A DNA stretch of 64,000 nt from Colius striatus (lineage: Eukaryota > Chordata > Aves > Coliiformes > Coliidae). A program made the position numbers and the translations under genes. The stretch lies in assembly GCF_028858725.1 (NCBI RefSeq), contig NC_084774.1, positions 1,700,001 through 1,764,000 on the forward strand, written 5' to 3'. Under the pieces are notes generated by a model, which was not told the origin of the DNA, searched no databases, and worked only from the letters and a program-made list of their open reading frames with translations. Position 1 is the first letter of the stretch. The number at the start of each line of letters is the position of its first letter. Positions 1-12,600 of this stretch are shown here, one piece after another.

Positions 1-1010
1 CAGACCAAGAAACAGGCATTCCCTACAGCCTTTCGGACAGACTTCAGACATATAATGTGAGAACTGAAGAAGCGAGGACATATACACATATATGTGTGTG
101 TAGGTGGACAAAGAATATGGTTCATTTCTTTATCAGTACAGAAAAGCAAGAACTTGTGTATGGGTACCTGAGAGCAGCCATTCAAGAGAAACATGAACAA
201 ATGAGGGAGCAGAGGCAGGTTCTACAAGTTTGGCACAGAACTACGAAAAAGCTCAAAGGGAAAAAACCACCAAGGACACAGAAGAGATCTTGGGACTGAC
301 AAATGAAATTCCTTCACTGCTGGAGAAGATGTGAGTGAGGAGGTTTGGGAAGAAAACTGAAGACAACACACACAAAGGGAAAGTGAAAACATTCCTTGAC
401 CTCTTAATTTTAGAAGAGGGAGTGGAACAGCACGGCAGTAACAGCTCTTCCTTTCTATGGGAAGAAACTGATGACAAAGGCAGGGTCAAGAAGAGACATC
501 CACAGCTCAGTAAAAAGATGCAAAATAATGTCTCACTTCTGAAGCAGAAAACAGAAATGGTGACAGAGGAAGCTGGAGAAAGAAGATGGTCATTTGTTCT
601 TATTACACTCTCTTTCTTAAAGAAATTCACCCCCCCCACACACACCCCACAAAAAGAAAAGAACAAGCTCAAAGCACACCAAACAAGCCACACCATCTCT
701 GAATATCTGGAACTTGCTCAAAGGCGAGAGAACCACCGTGAAGAGGATGACTGGCAGTCATAACCAGCAACTGCTCGCAGCAATTTCTTTCTGCAGTGGC
801 CCAGAATCTACCCTGAGGTTGTCACTGTGACACAGCAAAGTAGTAGAAATGAAGTGATGCTGATGCCAGTTCAGCGTACCCACTCCACACTCCATCTGAG
901 CCTTTATTCTGGCATTTAAAGGATCTTTTCAAAATTAACAGCAACACTACTACCAGCCATTCTATGCTTCTTTTCTTTTTAAAATAAAAGAAGGTCTCAG
1001 CACTTCTTAC
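1..1010. other. NCOA6 intron sequence at left edge
   Basis: No NCOA6 exon is visible here. Plus-strand frames at about 57-299 and 335-763 are lysine/glutamate-rich and could be a decayed coiled-coil pseudogene, but no family was recognised and stops interrupt every frame. A short C/A run (ACACACACCCC) lies near 630. Confidence 0.4.
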
Positions 1011-1826
1011 CTCCTAAACCAGGGTGTAAACCTTGTGGACCTTGGTTCTGCTGTTGCATCACCATGAAGTTGGGGGGTACATTCCCCTGTTGCACCATAG
1101 GATTACGACTAGGAGAACTGACAGGCTGCTGAAATCCCTGGGGAAGCGTGCTACTCTGGGGAGGCCTTGGTCCCATCTGCTGCTGTGGCTGGTTAACTGT
1201 TGGAGATGATGCAGGAGAGCCCTGCTGGAAGGAGGAGGGAGAGGAAGCGGGAGACTTGTTGGTCAGGTGGGGTTGTTGCAGTGGAGTAGGAACCCGCGAG
1301 GGCCCTCCCTGAAGGCTTTTTATTTGAGGAGCAGTAAACTGGCCAGGATTGCTCATCTGGGGAAAGTTTGAGTGAGCCTGGGAAGCTTGCTGGCTTCCAA
1401 AAGGATATGGAGGTGGAGGATGAGGAGGAGTTTGCACTGTTGCTAGAGATGGTCTTGCTTGAAGTTGCTGCTGCATTTGTCCAGGCAACGGAGCCTTTTT
1501 CCAACCCTGGTTTACTGTCAATGTACTCAACGCTCCCTGGGTTGGAGGAGGCTGAAGTGCTCCAGAAGGAAGCTGGTTCCAGCCAGGGGGAACTGGAACC
1601 TGTGCTGGTGAAGTAAACGAAGGTCGAATACCCTGCTGTGGCTGCTGATGTGGCTGAGGAGGACGAGTCTGCAACTGCGTCTGCTGCTGTAGCTGCTGAA
1701 AGTTGGCTGAGTTCATCTGCCTGTTTACAGGAACTGTCTGCATTGAGTGGAGCTGAGGAGCTAAAGGTCCAGATGGATGATTTTGCTGCTGGATATTTAG
1801 CCCAGATAAGAGTGGGTCCATTGCAT
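1011..1826 (-). CDS. NCOA6: NCOA6 large Pro/Gln-rich exon
   Basis: The exon is 816 bases (272 codons) from [15 protein letters not shown] to LHPGLGG, ending before GTAAGAAG. It is low-complexity and rich in Q, P and S, with a conserved [19 protein letters not shown] motif and [18 protein letters not shown]. Where many mammals carry a long polyglutamine run (after NFQQLQQQ), this copy has only short interrupted Q runs. Confidence 0.95.
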
Positions 1827-4800
1827 CTATTAAAATAGCAAAGAAAAGTAAAAAAAAAAATAGCCTACTGTAGCCAAACCCCACCCCAAGACAAGAAAGG
1901 GTCGTTTGCCTGCTTGCATTTGCTTACTCTGCATAAAAATTCACACTCCAGTGTTGCAATTTCTCCAACAGACACAACAGGTGATGCTCTGAAAGTTTTC
2001 AAACCGTTTGGGAACCCTAAGAAGCCAAGTCTGATGGATTTATAACCTCTACAAAAAAAGCACAACAGCCCCATGGTGCTCATTGCTACAGACTAATGTA
2101 AACCTCCTACTTAATTAAGATCTTCAAACCACAGAGGATCTCAAGTTGGAAAGGATCTGTGAGGGTCATTGAGTCCAACCCCTGCTCCTCGCAGCGCTGC
2201 CTAAAACTAACTCCTGTGAGTGAGAGCAGTGCAGACACTCCTCGAGCTCTGTCAGGTTCGGTGCCGTGGGCAGCTCCCTGGGGAGCCTGTTCCAGGGACT
2301 GGCCACCCTCGCAGTGAAGAACCTTTTCCTAACATCCAACCTGAACTTCCCCTGGTGCAGCTTCATTCCATTTCCTCATCCCCTCCTACAGGAGATCAGC
2401 ACCTCCCCCTTGCTGTCCCCAGGAGGAAGGTGCAGAGCACAGGCTGTAAGGGCACGCTGCTGACTCCTGGTTGACTTTGCCATCAACACAAACTCCCAGC
2501 TCTTTCCATGGGGCTGTTCTCCAGCCTCTTGTCCTCTGGATGGTGTATATAACCCTCTTGTTGGGGCTATTATCGCCATCAGTTAAAAACCAGTGGCATA
2601 CAGAGTAATTAAGATACTTCATAAACTGAGATTCCCAGAACATTTCAAACATTTGTGATGTCTGTGATATCCTTACAGACATTTGTCAAATGTTTGCAAG
2701 GATAAGCACTGCAGAGAGCCTCACAAGCTGGTAAGTCCTGTCACCATTCTATGGAGGGACAACTAATAATCCCTTCTCCTTTTCTGTAGTCCCAAAATGC
2801 ACGTAACTTGTACTAGCAAAATGGTGAAGAATGAACTCTAAACATTCACACCCTCCAGATCCCCACATCCTTAAACTTCCAGTCTACCTGCCCCAAAACC
2901 ACTTATGCTCAGTCTGGTGCATTTGCCTCCTACCAGAGACATCTACCTCATTCAACACATCCTTCTTACCTTTATTGAAACATAAAGCTCAGTTCTACAG
3001 CAACAGTATCACTGCTGCTGCTCAGTGCATTCAAACAAAGTACCAGGCAAGCTGGTCACTTCTTATCTGAAAAGATCAATGGGGGCAGGGAGGGTTGCAC
3101 AGAAAGAGCAGGAGCAATACTCCAGGACAATTCTGCAGTACTCTGACGAGTACTCACGCCTGTGTGCTGAAGAACAAAAATTCAAGAACATTTTCAGGTC
3201 AGTACTGTGACTAAATGTTACCACCTGGCTGGGAGGAGGGCCGAGGTGTTCTTGGCTGCAGCTCCGCACTAGCACCACTCGTCACCATAGAGGAGGGCAC
3301 ATTTCCACTCTGGGACATCATGACAGGTGCAGCATTGCTCACTCTTATCAAACCTTAAAAAGTAAAAATAACAGATATCCAGTTGTGCAGGTTTTAGATA
3401 GAGGAGAATTGTGTAATGTTTTTTACAAGAAAAAGTGGTATTTGTTAACAAAAGACTTCTTTAGGCTTAGAACCTGAGGAGATGTACCTCCCTCTGAAAG
3501 ATGAGATTCACTGGTACAAAATGAACAAGCAAGGGTCACACTGAAGCTTGTCTTTTAGCATCAAGCCTTTAAAAAGGTGATGGAAGCAAACAGCACTGAC
3601 ACTTTAACTACTTGAGCCTGTCTTGCCTCTAAAGGTACTGGCAAGATGGTATCAAAGTTCTACATACATGAAGGCTTTGGCCAAATCTCATGCAAGAAGG
3701 TAAGAGAGGAAAGTGTCAATGGTTCCCTTCCACAGGCTGCTGTTTTATAAAATGGTTTATTGTTGTTGTATTGACACTGTTTACACTTCTACTGCTGACC
3801 TGTAGGCAGGAAATGAAGCTCACATTCACACACTGAAGGCTGCAGGCAGCTGCTTTCAAAGTCAGGGTTTTCTTTAAAGGCTTTCTGTTCCTCACTAAGC
3901 ATGACAATTTAGATCCTGCTTCTGCACATTCCATTCCTCCTCATCAACAGCCACACAAGCACCTTCCTCTGACAGAAAACGCTCCCACCTTTAATTGTTT
4001 TAAATCGTCTTTACTAAGATACTAATTACTTTCTTTTGCCTTATGATTTAACTACTAAAACACATTACATAGTAGCTTTCTTTCAACGCTTGGTAAAATC
4101 TGCCTTTGCAGTTACAGATCACTAATCCTGTCTGTACAATGCTCTGAGTTTAATACAACTATAACGAATCAAATTCATTCTCTGTGATCAGATCTCCAAA
4201 GTTGACCAGCAAATGAACAGACGATGACAGCAACCTGTCCTTCCCATAGTTATAACGGATTTAATCTGCAGTAGTTTATTATTCTACACTGAATAAAGGC
4301 TTGTGCTCACTTTCATAAAGGTAGCCAGAGTGTAAACCGGGGCAATCTGTGCACATTTCCAAGGGAATTCACTCGACTACACTCATCTGCTTTAACAGTC
4401 TTCACGGTAAAAACAACAACAAACCCAAACTACCACAAATAAAAAACCCAACCAACCAACCCCTCAAAACACCCTCAAACCAACCCATCTGCCCCATCCA
4501 ATGCCCTCCAAAGTCTGTGGGACAGAATGCAGCCAGCTCTTCAGCTCACATCATGCAAGATGCTTCCGTAGAATAGAAACGAGAGCACGTGTTAATTAAA
4601 GCAGTGATTACAACTCTGCAGACAACAGTTACTATCAAGTTTTAGGATTAGCTTGGTAACAAATTTCAAAAGTGTGCAAAACTAAACAAACCCCAAAGGA
4701 ATTTACCTTGTCCCCCTTGCATGGGAAAACCTGGCTCCATTCGTACTGCGTTGCCTGGTGCCAGGGGCCCGTTGATTCGGACATCCTGGCCTCTGTTTTG

Positions 4801-7800
4801 GGCTAAAGCTAAATTGATAGCACCTTCCCCTGAAAGTAAGGCACAATTTGCATGAACTGAATGATACACAGACACTTTCAAAAGGACATTTAAAAGACAT
4901 CAAGGAAGGAAGAACAAACTTTACCTACGATGTACACTTTAGAAGGACAGTTACATCACACTACCCTTCCCTTCTGGATCTGAGTTCTAAGGAGAGCAAG
5001 CACCACGAACAAGCATCACATGCCCTTAGTTTCACCCTGAGTGTACTCTTGGACAAATGCATATCTTCACTGTGAAATCTCCTGAACAGCAGCTTTTAAG
5101 AAAGCCTCATTTGAAACAATCAGGGGGCCAAAACAAACCTGGGCACGTTCTCACTAACACTCAAAAACATTGCTCAGGAGGTTTCCTGATGCACAGAGGA
5201 TTTTCAGCTGTCATTTTTACCATTCCACCTATTCTTGAAAGAAGAGAAAACTTCAGCTACTGTTTCACTAAAGTCACTCTCCAAACTACTAAATTAGGAG
5301 TTTTGCAACACTAACCAAGTATGGAAAATCTGAGTATACCTGAATGAGGTGTACTGAATGAGGTGTGAAATACCTTCAATCTGCACGGAGAGGATTCCCA
5401 GGTCACGAAGCTGTTGGTTATTGTTCTGAGCCAGGATCCGCAGGCGCTCGGCAGCTTCCCGCGGGATGTTGAAGGTAACGCGGACGCTGTTCCAGGGCTC
5501 GATCTTCTGCAGCTTTAACTTGTTGGATTCTTCAGAAGAAAAACAGTGCAAAGGCAGTTTTCAAACACAGATGATGAAATAAACTGGTACAAAAAGCACA
5601 GCTGATAAAGAAATGACGACTTGGCTTTGGAAAGGATCAGCGGGTGGTCTCAGGTAGAGGAGATTTCTGCAGCAGCACGACTGCCGCTGCCAAACCATGG
5701 CAGCTATTTTCCCCAAACTGACAGAAGAACCACCCAATCGATAACCAGCCCAATGGGCAACACAATCACTTCACAATATTACTGAAAATGTGAAGAATTA
5801 TGTGGATAAACGAGCTCAGAAAGTTATGAAGACACATAGTAAAACTGTTCCAGTCAGTCTTTCAGCGAACAAGATGGATGTGTGAAAAAACAACTACAAG
5901 AATGAAACCTTCACTCTGAAGGTGTTTGTTCTACAAATGCCTGTGAAAATGTCTTCATAAGGAGGCGAGTGTCAGGGTGCTAGCAGTATTTCATTCATTT
6001 TTACCATATTATTTAGTTGCTGTGAATAGGGACAATCCATCCACTGCAAAAAAGGCGCAGCCAAGCTGTGCAAGGTGCAGGTGTTTCTATGTAGACCAGT
6101 TGTTTTAGAAGTGAATCTCTTAGCAAGGAGCAGCTTCTGCTTGGTAACAGGGGAAGCAGCTTGCAGTGAAGACCCCATAAAGAGTTTGTAGACTCTCCCT
6201 CAGCTCCTGGGTTCAGACCCACCCCTGGCTGGGCCAATCTGGCACCTCTGCCAGCACTATTTAGGGACGGGAATTGGAAGTGCTGGCAGGAGGTGTGAGA
6301 GTGATACAAGATGGAGGCGACCACACAAACCCCACAGCCAGAGAAGGAGGAAGGAAGGAGGGGCACCAGGCCAGAGACCCCTCTGCAAGCCGTGGTGAGA
6401 AGGCAGCTGTGCCCCTGCAAGCCCTGCAGGGCCATGGCAGGGCTGAGAGCCACCAGCAGCTCCCTGTGAGGGTGTCCGGCCGGGCAGAGACTGTGTGAGG
6501 AGGGGCCATGGCACAGGCCGTGCTGGAGCCTGCGGGCCCAGAGCAGCCCCACAGAGAGGCAGAGAGGAGCTGCAGCCTGTGGGATCAATGTGTGTAGCAG
6601 CCTGGGCAGGGCTGTGTGTGTGTGAGGGACCCCACGGCCCTCACCCGGCAGGGAGGACTGGTGTGGAGCCACCTGCCCTGAGGAGGGACAAAGGGCAGAA
6701 GCCATGGGGAACAGACTGACTGAAACCCCCACTCCTGGCCCCCTGGGCCGTTCAGGGGGGAAGGAGGTAAAAACCCCGGGGTCAGGGCTCTGAGCCTGGG
6801 CAGAGGGGAGCGGTGGGGAGAAGGTGACATAAAAGGGCTGGTCGGACTCTTCATTGCTGTACCACTCTGTGTTGTTTGTGTTGGTTATGCTTTGGGCTTT
6901 AAGGTTATGTTTTACTTGGTATCGCATTAAATTATTTTCCCCAAGCCCAGTCCCCTGCTCTGTTTTATCCTGGACCTTAAGCAGCAATTAAGCTCTTCCC
7001 GCCCTTCGGCAATTCTCAGCCTCTTCAGTACTTGAGGCTAATTGTGGTCTTTTGTTCCCTCATGGGCCTAAACCATGACAGTTACAGGTGGGAATTAGAA
7101 TAAACATATGACAGTGAAGTTGGATACATGTATCCTAAGAGGAACTTAACTAAATTATTGCTACAGAATGCATTTAAGGACATATATTCCTAGTAAGGTA
7201 AATACATTCCTAGTAAAGTTTATAAACTTCCAGCTCCTGGCTTTCCAAAGAGGAAGTTCCTTTGAAAACAGTAAATATTGGCCCAAATTTTAATCAATCA
7301 GTTCTGCCACTGTAACATCAGATGTACAAGTCTGCTAACTTTATGATTCAGATGAACTTGCCATTTAAGAAAGCCAGCGACTCGCTCCTGTTTAGGCATC
7401 TCTTGTCGTTAACTAACTCACCAAGTTCCTTCTGCTTTACAGCAATGGCATTAAATTCATCGTCTTTCTACCTACAAATGTGTTCTTAGCTGGAAACTTG
7501 ACAGGACTAGTTTTAAAACTTCCTTTTGTGTCTGTTTGAACAGTCCTATATTTACTGTTAATAATGTTCCAGTATGTTACACACAAAACCAGTTTCGGTG
7601 TTTCTAGGTATCAGCATCTGAGTCTCCCACTTTCCCAGTCTTGCACCTGCTCAGTCCAAAGCACTGTTACTTGCTAACTCAACATTCTGAGTAGTCTATT
7701 TTGCTCTGAATCCATTTAAATAACTTGTCACGTGGCTCATTTTCAAATTAACTTGGCACTGATGTTAAAAATTAGCTTTCTGCTCCCTCAGCTGAGGTCA

Positions 7801-9230
7801 GATTCGTGTTTATTAACGCTGCCATTAACATTTATGACAAACCCAGCACACAGATGCCTCCGTGTAACAAAGGCAACTCTGTACAGCTACAGATTGAATC
7901 TGTTCCCATTCAAAAATGGGATAATTCATCCCTGCTCTTATCACATACTCTTTTACATCAGTTTAATTTTGTGTCTTCTTCCAACTGGTTTATGTCTAAT
8001 ACCAATTGTTTATAGGATACTGCTCAAACCTGTTGTATTTCTTCATAGTAGTTTTGTCTTGTCCCAGCTTTTTCATCTCCCTGAGAGATAACAGCAAAGA
8101 CCTCAACAACTAACACCAGACCCAACTGATTACAGCTGGACAAAATGGAACGAAAAGCAGCGAGTGCCAAAGCGCCTCAGCTGCTCACTCAAGAGTCAGG
8201 GGTTATTTTTCTGAAAAGGTGGTTTACATTGCTGAAAAAAAAGAGATGCAATGAATGTTTTAAAACTCAACCTAGAACGTTAGTTTTGTTGAAACACAAA
8301 CACTGCCTGACTGTATTCTTTACTGCAGGGTGTGATTCCAAAAGACCATGCAAAAGGAGGCAGGATGATGACCTACAGCTATCAGGAAAAAGCTTGGTTC
8401 ACAAACAGCAGAAAGGAGGAGAATGTCAGCAATCACCCTGCAGCTATACAGCATCAGGCCAAGTCAGACCAGCACTGCTGTGATGATCCCTGTCTCCAAA
8501 GCAATTCTGGTGAGCACACAGGAGTATGTGAGAGGACTCCATGCCCCCATCAGAAAAAAAAGCTCAGATCAGGTAGTGGAGGTCAATGTAGCAGCAAAGG
8601 GGCAGGAATGTCTTGAACTGACACAGACACTCATGTCAGAGGAACTGCAATGGTTTAAGTAGTAAAAAACCAGCTCCTGTGTGGACAAGCCTGGTTTCAC
8701 CTTCATCTAACACAGCAACGTGTAATGGAGGGAAAGGGAAGAGAATAAGAACACCAGTAAAACAATTAGGAATAAATGATCTCACCAACTACAGCAGTTC
8801 TAAACAATAAAACAACTGCAGAAACTTGCACTCTGTCTCTGAGAAGAACAGCTCCTGAATTTACCAATAACCCAAACGACTCTTACTACAAACTAACTCC
8901 AACTCGTTCTAACCTATTTCTCTGTACAAGCACTCTATGTAAATAAAACCTTTAATGACAGTTGAAAAATCACAAGAAGGTACATTACCCATGTGTAAAA
9001 GGCCAGGCACATTCTCCAATATGGTATCTAGCTTCTGCTCAAAGTCTCTGTCACCTATATTTCCTTTAAAAGCTACAAAGATCGTGGAATCCTCAGGAGC
9101 AGACTCCTGTTTCAGTTCATCTTCCTCCAGTCCTGAATCAAAATCCACCTCTAAGTCTTCCATAGTTGAGGCACATGTATCTTGTAAGTTAGGCAGACCA
9201 TCCAAAACCATTTTTTCCAACAACAGGAGC
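1011..9230 (-). CDS. NCOA6: NCOA6, 5' part of gene (nuclear receptor coactivator 6)
   Basis: NCOA6 (ASC-2/TRBP/AIB3) is a nuclear scaffold coactivator of nuclear receptors and of MLL3/MLL4 H3K4 methyltransferase complexes. Five coding exons are visible on the minus strand: 9211-8989, 5529-5374, 4829-4707, 3353-3225 and 1826-1011. Each is flanked by AG/GT, and all internal junctions are in the same phase (one base carried over). They give about 482 residues that follow mammalian NCOA6 in order: the acidic N-terminus with [11 protein letters not shown], the [20 protein letters not shown] block, the [13 protein letters not shown] block, then the Pro/Gln-rich region from [10 protein letters not shown] to LHPGLGG. 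The start is [11 protein letters not shown] at 9211, matching the known N-terminus. The gene runs off the left edge, so the LxxLL receptor-binding boxes are outside the window. Recognition is from memory of the family and is strong. Confidence 0.95.
2108..2565 (-). mobile_element. CR1 LINE 3' fragment
   Basis: The plus strand reads as the reverse complement of a CR1 3' region: GTTCCAGGGACTGGCCACCC, then CAGTGAAGAACC and CTGGTGCAGCTTCATTCC, followed by the older part ending near TATATAACC. The copy is diverged, 5'-truncated and inside an NCOA6 intron. Confidence 0.85.
3225..3353 (-). CDS. NCOA6: NCOA6 coding exon 4
   Basis: The exon is 129 bases between TTTTTAAG and GTGGTAAC. It encodes [18 protein letters not shown] and ends [14 protein letters not shown], collinear with human NCOA6. 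No methionine-started frame of useful length marks this exon; it is identified from homology and from phase agreement with both neighbours. Confidence 0.88.
4707..4829 (-). CDS. NCOA6: NCOA6 coding exon 3
   Basis: The exon is 123 bases, with acceptor TTTCAG and donor GTAAAT. It encodes [18 protein letters not shown] followed by a Gly/Pro/Met-rich stretch ending FPMQGGQ, as in mammalian NCOA6. Confidence 0.92.
5374..5529 (-). CDS. NCOA6: NCOA6 coding exon 2
   Basis: The exon is 156 bases between CTTCTGAAG and GTATTTCA. It encodes [18 protein letters not shown] and continues through the conserved [20 protein letters not shown] block to SVQIEG. This is among the most conserved parts of vertebrate NCOA6. 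Confidence 0.93.
5530..8988. other. NCOA6 intron with one LTR-like repeat
   Basis: The largest intron between coding exons. Apart from the repeat at about 6115-7080 it is AT-rich unique-looking sequence. A plus-strand frame at 8145-8660 was inspected and matched no known family. Confidence 0.5.
6115..7080 (+). repeat. LTR-like interspersed repeat (fossil)
   Basis: A GC-rich block contains a TATA-like CATAAAAG at 6828, then GCTGTACCACTCTGTG, an AT-rich stretch and an end in CATGACA, an order typical of a retroviral LTR. Sequence at about 6120-6190 and 6680-6720 recurs in reverse at 50,043-50,175, which shows an interspersed family. No internal retroviral genes flank it, so a solo LTR is the best guess. 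Ends are approximate and the family is unassigned. Confidence 0.45.
8989..9230 (-). CDS. NCOA6: NCOA6 first coding exon
   Basis: The acceptor CAG is followed by about 19 bases of leader, then ATG at 9211. The exon encodes an acidic stretch with [16 protein letters not shown] and [11 protein letters not shown], and ends in LLHM plus one base before GGTAATG. An in-frame ATG further upstream (residues MILMSDR) would lie in intron or leader and is not conserved in known NCOA6, so 9211 is preferred. Confidence 0.93.
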
Positions 9231-9353
9231 CTGTCAGACATTAAGATGATGCTTGTAAGGGGAAAAAAAGATACAGTAAGTATAACAAGGAACGTGTAAA
9301 GACATGAAGAATTGTTTTCAATGGCACGGGAGATCATGGACAGAAAAACCTAC

Positions 9354-9506
9354 CAGGTGACCCAATGCAAAGCTCTGCAAGACAAACTGTGCGACTCGGG
9401 AAATGGAGGCCATTGCAGTACCCAAGCTGTTTGTCCACTGGAACAAACAGAAGTGGTTTCCTGACAGAATCCTGCTGCACGTGTCTTGAGAAGTATTCCA
9501 GTTGAC
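9354..9506 (-). other. NCOA6: Candidate NCOA6 leader exon
   Basis: A pyrimidine-rich tract ending CTAG precedes 153 bases closed by donor CCTG/GTAGGT, just upstream of the first coding exon. The segment is open in one frame, but no NCOA6 protein is known to start further upstream, so it is read as a 5' untranslated exon. Splicing is inferred from consensus only. Confidence 0.4.
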
Positions 9507-12364
9507 CTAGATAGCTAGGTGGAGGGGAAGAAAAGAAAATCAATGATGTTCCATATTGTACAGAGGCCAAGCAAACACCCAGCACCAACTCTGCAGTGCT
9601 GGCTGCCAGGAAACTTTGAGACTCAGAGTGATACTTTAATTACAGAAAGTCAGGAAAACCCACCAAATTTCCTTCTGGGGACTGAAGATGCCATAGGCAT
9701 TCCTTTGTCCAGGACAACAGCAGGAAAGCCACAGCACGCATTTACCAGGATAAATCCTGCATTTGACAAATACCTTACTCCCATCTGGGGAAATCTCAGG
9801 TATATTATCCCTTCTTTCTGAAAGTTTGTAAAGATTTAGGTGTTTCCAGCTGCTTATGCACATTACAACCCGAAATGTGCTCCCTTTGTGGTGCCCACAA
9901 CTCGCCCATGCCTCTACTGAGCTTGAAGAGGAATTAATTCAGTAAATGAACTCACACTCCCAATGTTTTCTACTTCATAAAACGTTTAGACTTTGTAAGG
10001 TGTTTTACTTGATATTATGACAGTAACCTACATTGCTACATGCACAAAAGTATGAGCTACAGTAACAGTTATCCCGGCATCTGTGGTAAATAATGCCAAG
10101 GTTCAGCTGAGATACACATTCCTCTACTCCAACACAAGTCATTACAAGGGCTACAGTAACAATTCCTCCAGGCAAGACCTCTATTCTCACACCAAACGCT
10201 TTGCAAGCACTGCTAAAAGATTGAAACCTTCTACACCAACAGCCAAAGTTGATGTCAAAATCAAAAGAAAGACCTGTTTCTGACCACTGCTGTCAAAAAC
10301 AAATCAATTCAACAGCCAGGACTGTCAAGAGCTCATAACTCCAGAGCTGTCGGTATTCAGCACAAGCCACCCAGAACGTTCAGCTCGTGATGACATACCC
10401 TTGAATGGGATACAGATTGGGTTTCTGGCAGAGGTTCAAGTTCCCAACACAAATTAAAACCACAGCTCTGAGATTAAAGGTGAGCTGCAGATACTGGTCA
10501 GAAAATAGCTTTTTTTGATTAAAAAAATGTAACTATATGGGACAAACTTCGATTGATTCAGCTCTCATTGTTTGCACACTCACGTAACACTGCTGCAGGA
10601 ACAATATTACAACTGAAAAAACATGAAATGCTCTCAAGCATTTGGTCAGGGACATTTGTTTTTCTCCCTTGCAACCCTAAGGACACCAGGCAGGCTAAAT
10701 GGCACTAGTGACTGTTTTACACACAGTCACTCTCTTCACTGCAGCACCAGGCCTTCATTCTCACACATGACTCAAATCTTGAGTTAAAAACCAAGTTAAT
10801 TTTGTCTCACAAGCTCCTCTGCAGTCCTGCAACAGACAGCAAGTGATGTTTTGCAGCCACAGATACGTTTCCACAGTGCTTCTCTAAGTCATATATTATT
10901 ACAATGGCAGTTTTGAAGATGAGGAATAGAGACAAAATACTTTGAAATTCTACCAGGTGACCAAGGACACAATTAATTCTTCTATTTAGTAACCTAGACT
11001 CCTTGCTGCTCAGCTCTGTATCTAAATTCTGGTGTGTGTTTGGCACCTCCATTAATTCAAACTGCCGAGTTTCACGTCAAGTGCACAGAAAACAGAAACA
11101 ACAATTAATGAGCACCTGTGGAAAAAATGGTTTAACGGATTTTTACACATAATTTCTTGGATAGTGACCATCATTACCAGCGAGGGAATTCCTTCTGCTT
11201 CTACACTCCTCCATCATTCATTCCAGATACACTGACTGCAGGGAGGAAGGAGCTGGGAGTCCTACACAAGTAATCTTTCTAACTCTTGAGCACAGTCATT
11301 CTGTGCACAGAAGAGGTAAGCATCTGGGGACATACAAGCACTACAGTTTGAAGAAAATTACAGAGAAAATTATTTATCTAAACTCTTCAGTATTTTTTTC
11401 AAGGAGAGAAATCTCAGCTCAATGCACGGGCTCTTCTGTGTTGAACAAGCAGATTACCTGCAGGGGATGAGGTGCTACACCTGCAGCAAGAAACGTGTTT
11501 CTGACAATCCCCAACACCAAAGAAACAGGAAATCTCCATAAAAACACACACATTTCAAATCCCTTTTTTTTTTTGTTTTTGAAGGTAAATGTCTGAATCA
11601 CCCATCTTGTCTGTGAAAGAGCAGCAGACCCACAGACTGCTGGGGTGACTTTCAAGCCTTCATGAAAATGCCGCAGCTCAGACCAGGCTCCACCAACCTC
11701 ACGTCGAAGTGTCAAAGCCTGACAGCACTTGTTGAACTTATGGCCCTTCCTGAACACTATTAAGATATAGTTTGCTAAATCACAAAGCACCACAGGTCTT
11801 GTTTCCCTTGACTCAGAAAATCATAAGGCTGCAGGGAAAGCTTAATAAAAAGCCCACAAGACTGAACTTTAAACTTTACTTTCTCCATAAGAACACGAAG
11901 ATACAGCTCGCTTTGCTTTCTCTTTTTCCACATTACACTCTTCAAAGACCTCTGCTGCATCCATCTTCCCTCTCAAACACACAGTTGAGTTTGTTCCCAT
12001 ATTCAGGTATAATTTATCCAGTATGACAGGAGGAAGTAATGATGTGGGAAATCTTCCTCTTCAGGCAGAGCACAGCACGCTGTCCATCTCAAACCAAATA
12101 AATCCCAGCTGCATCCCTCAGCCTAACAAATGCTGTAATCTCCTGGCTATAGGGATGATCTCCATAAATTACAAGCTGCACGTGACCATAATTAGCATGT
12201 ACCTTTGCTCAACACTCTTCCACACCAACACAAAAAGCCTTCAGCATAAACACACTGGTAAAACTCTGGTCATTCAACAATTCCTGTAAACTAGATCAGG
12301 ATTACAGAGTATTTCCAATGAGTAAGAACTGTATCTGAATTGATCTGCATAACCACAGCACATT

Positions 12365-12600
12365 CTCTTTGGCACCTCTTCTGTTCCAGCTTGTCCCCGT
12401 TGCCCCTTGTTCTGTCACTGAGCACAGCCTGGCTCCAGCCTCCTGACATCCACCCTTTATGGATTTGTGAACATGAATGAGATCACCCCTCAGTCTCCTC
12501 CAAGCTGAAGTGCCCCAGCTCCCTCAGCCTTTCATCAGGAAGGATATCTTTGTGGCCCTGTGTTGAACTCTCTCCAGCAGCTCCCTGTGCTACCTGAATT
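12365..12600 (-). mobile_element. CR1 LINE fragment
   Basis: The plus strand reads GTTGCCCCTTGTTCTGTCAC, then GATCACCCCTCAGTCTCCTC and CTCCAGCAGCTCCCTG, the reverse complement of a CR1 3' region. It is truncated at both ends. Confidence 0.8.

Noticed and set aside
57-763. Charged plus-strand frames as a coiled-coil gene
   Set aside because: Frames are interrupted, no splice logic or family was found, and the region lies inside an NCOA6 intron on the opposite strand.
8145-8662. Overlapping plus-strand frames as a small gene
   Set aside because: Three frames of similar length overlap, none has recognisable motifs, and the region is intronic to NCOA6.
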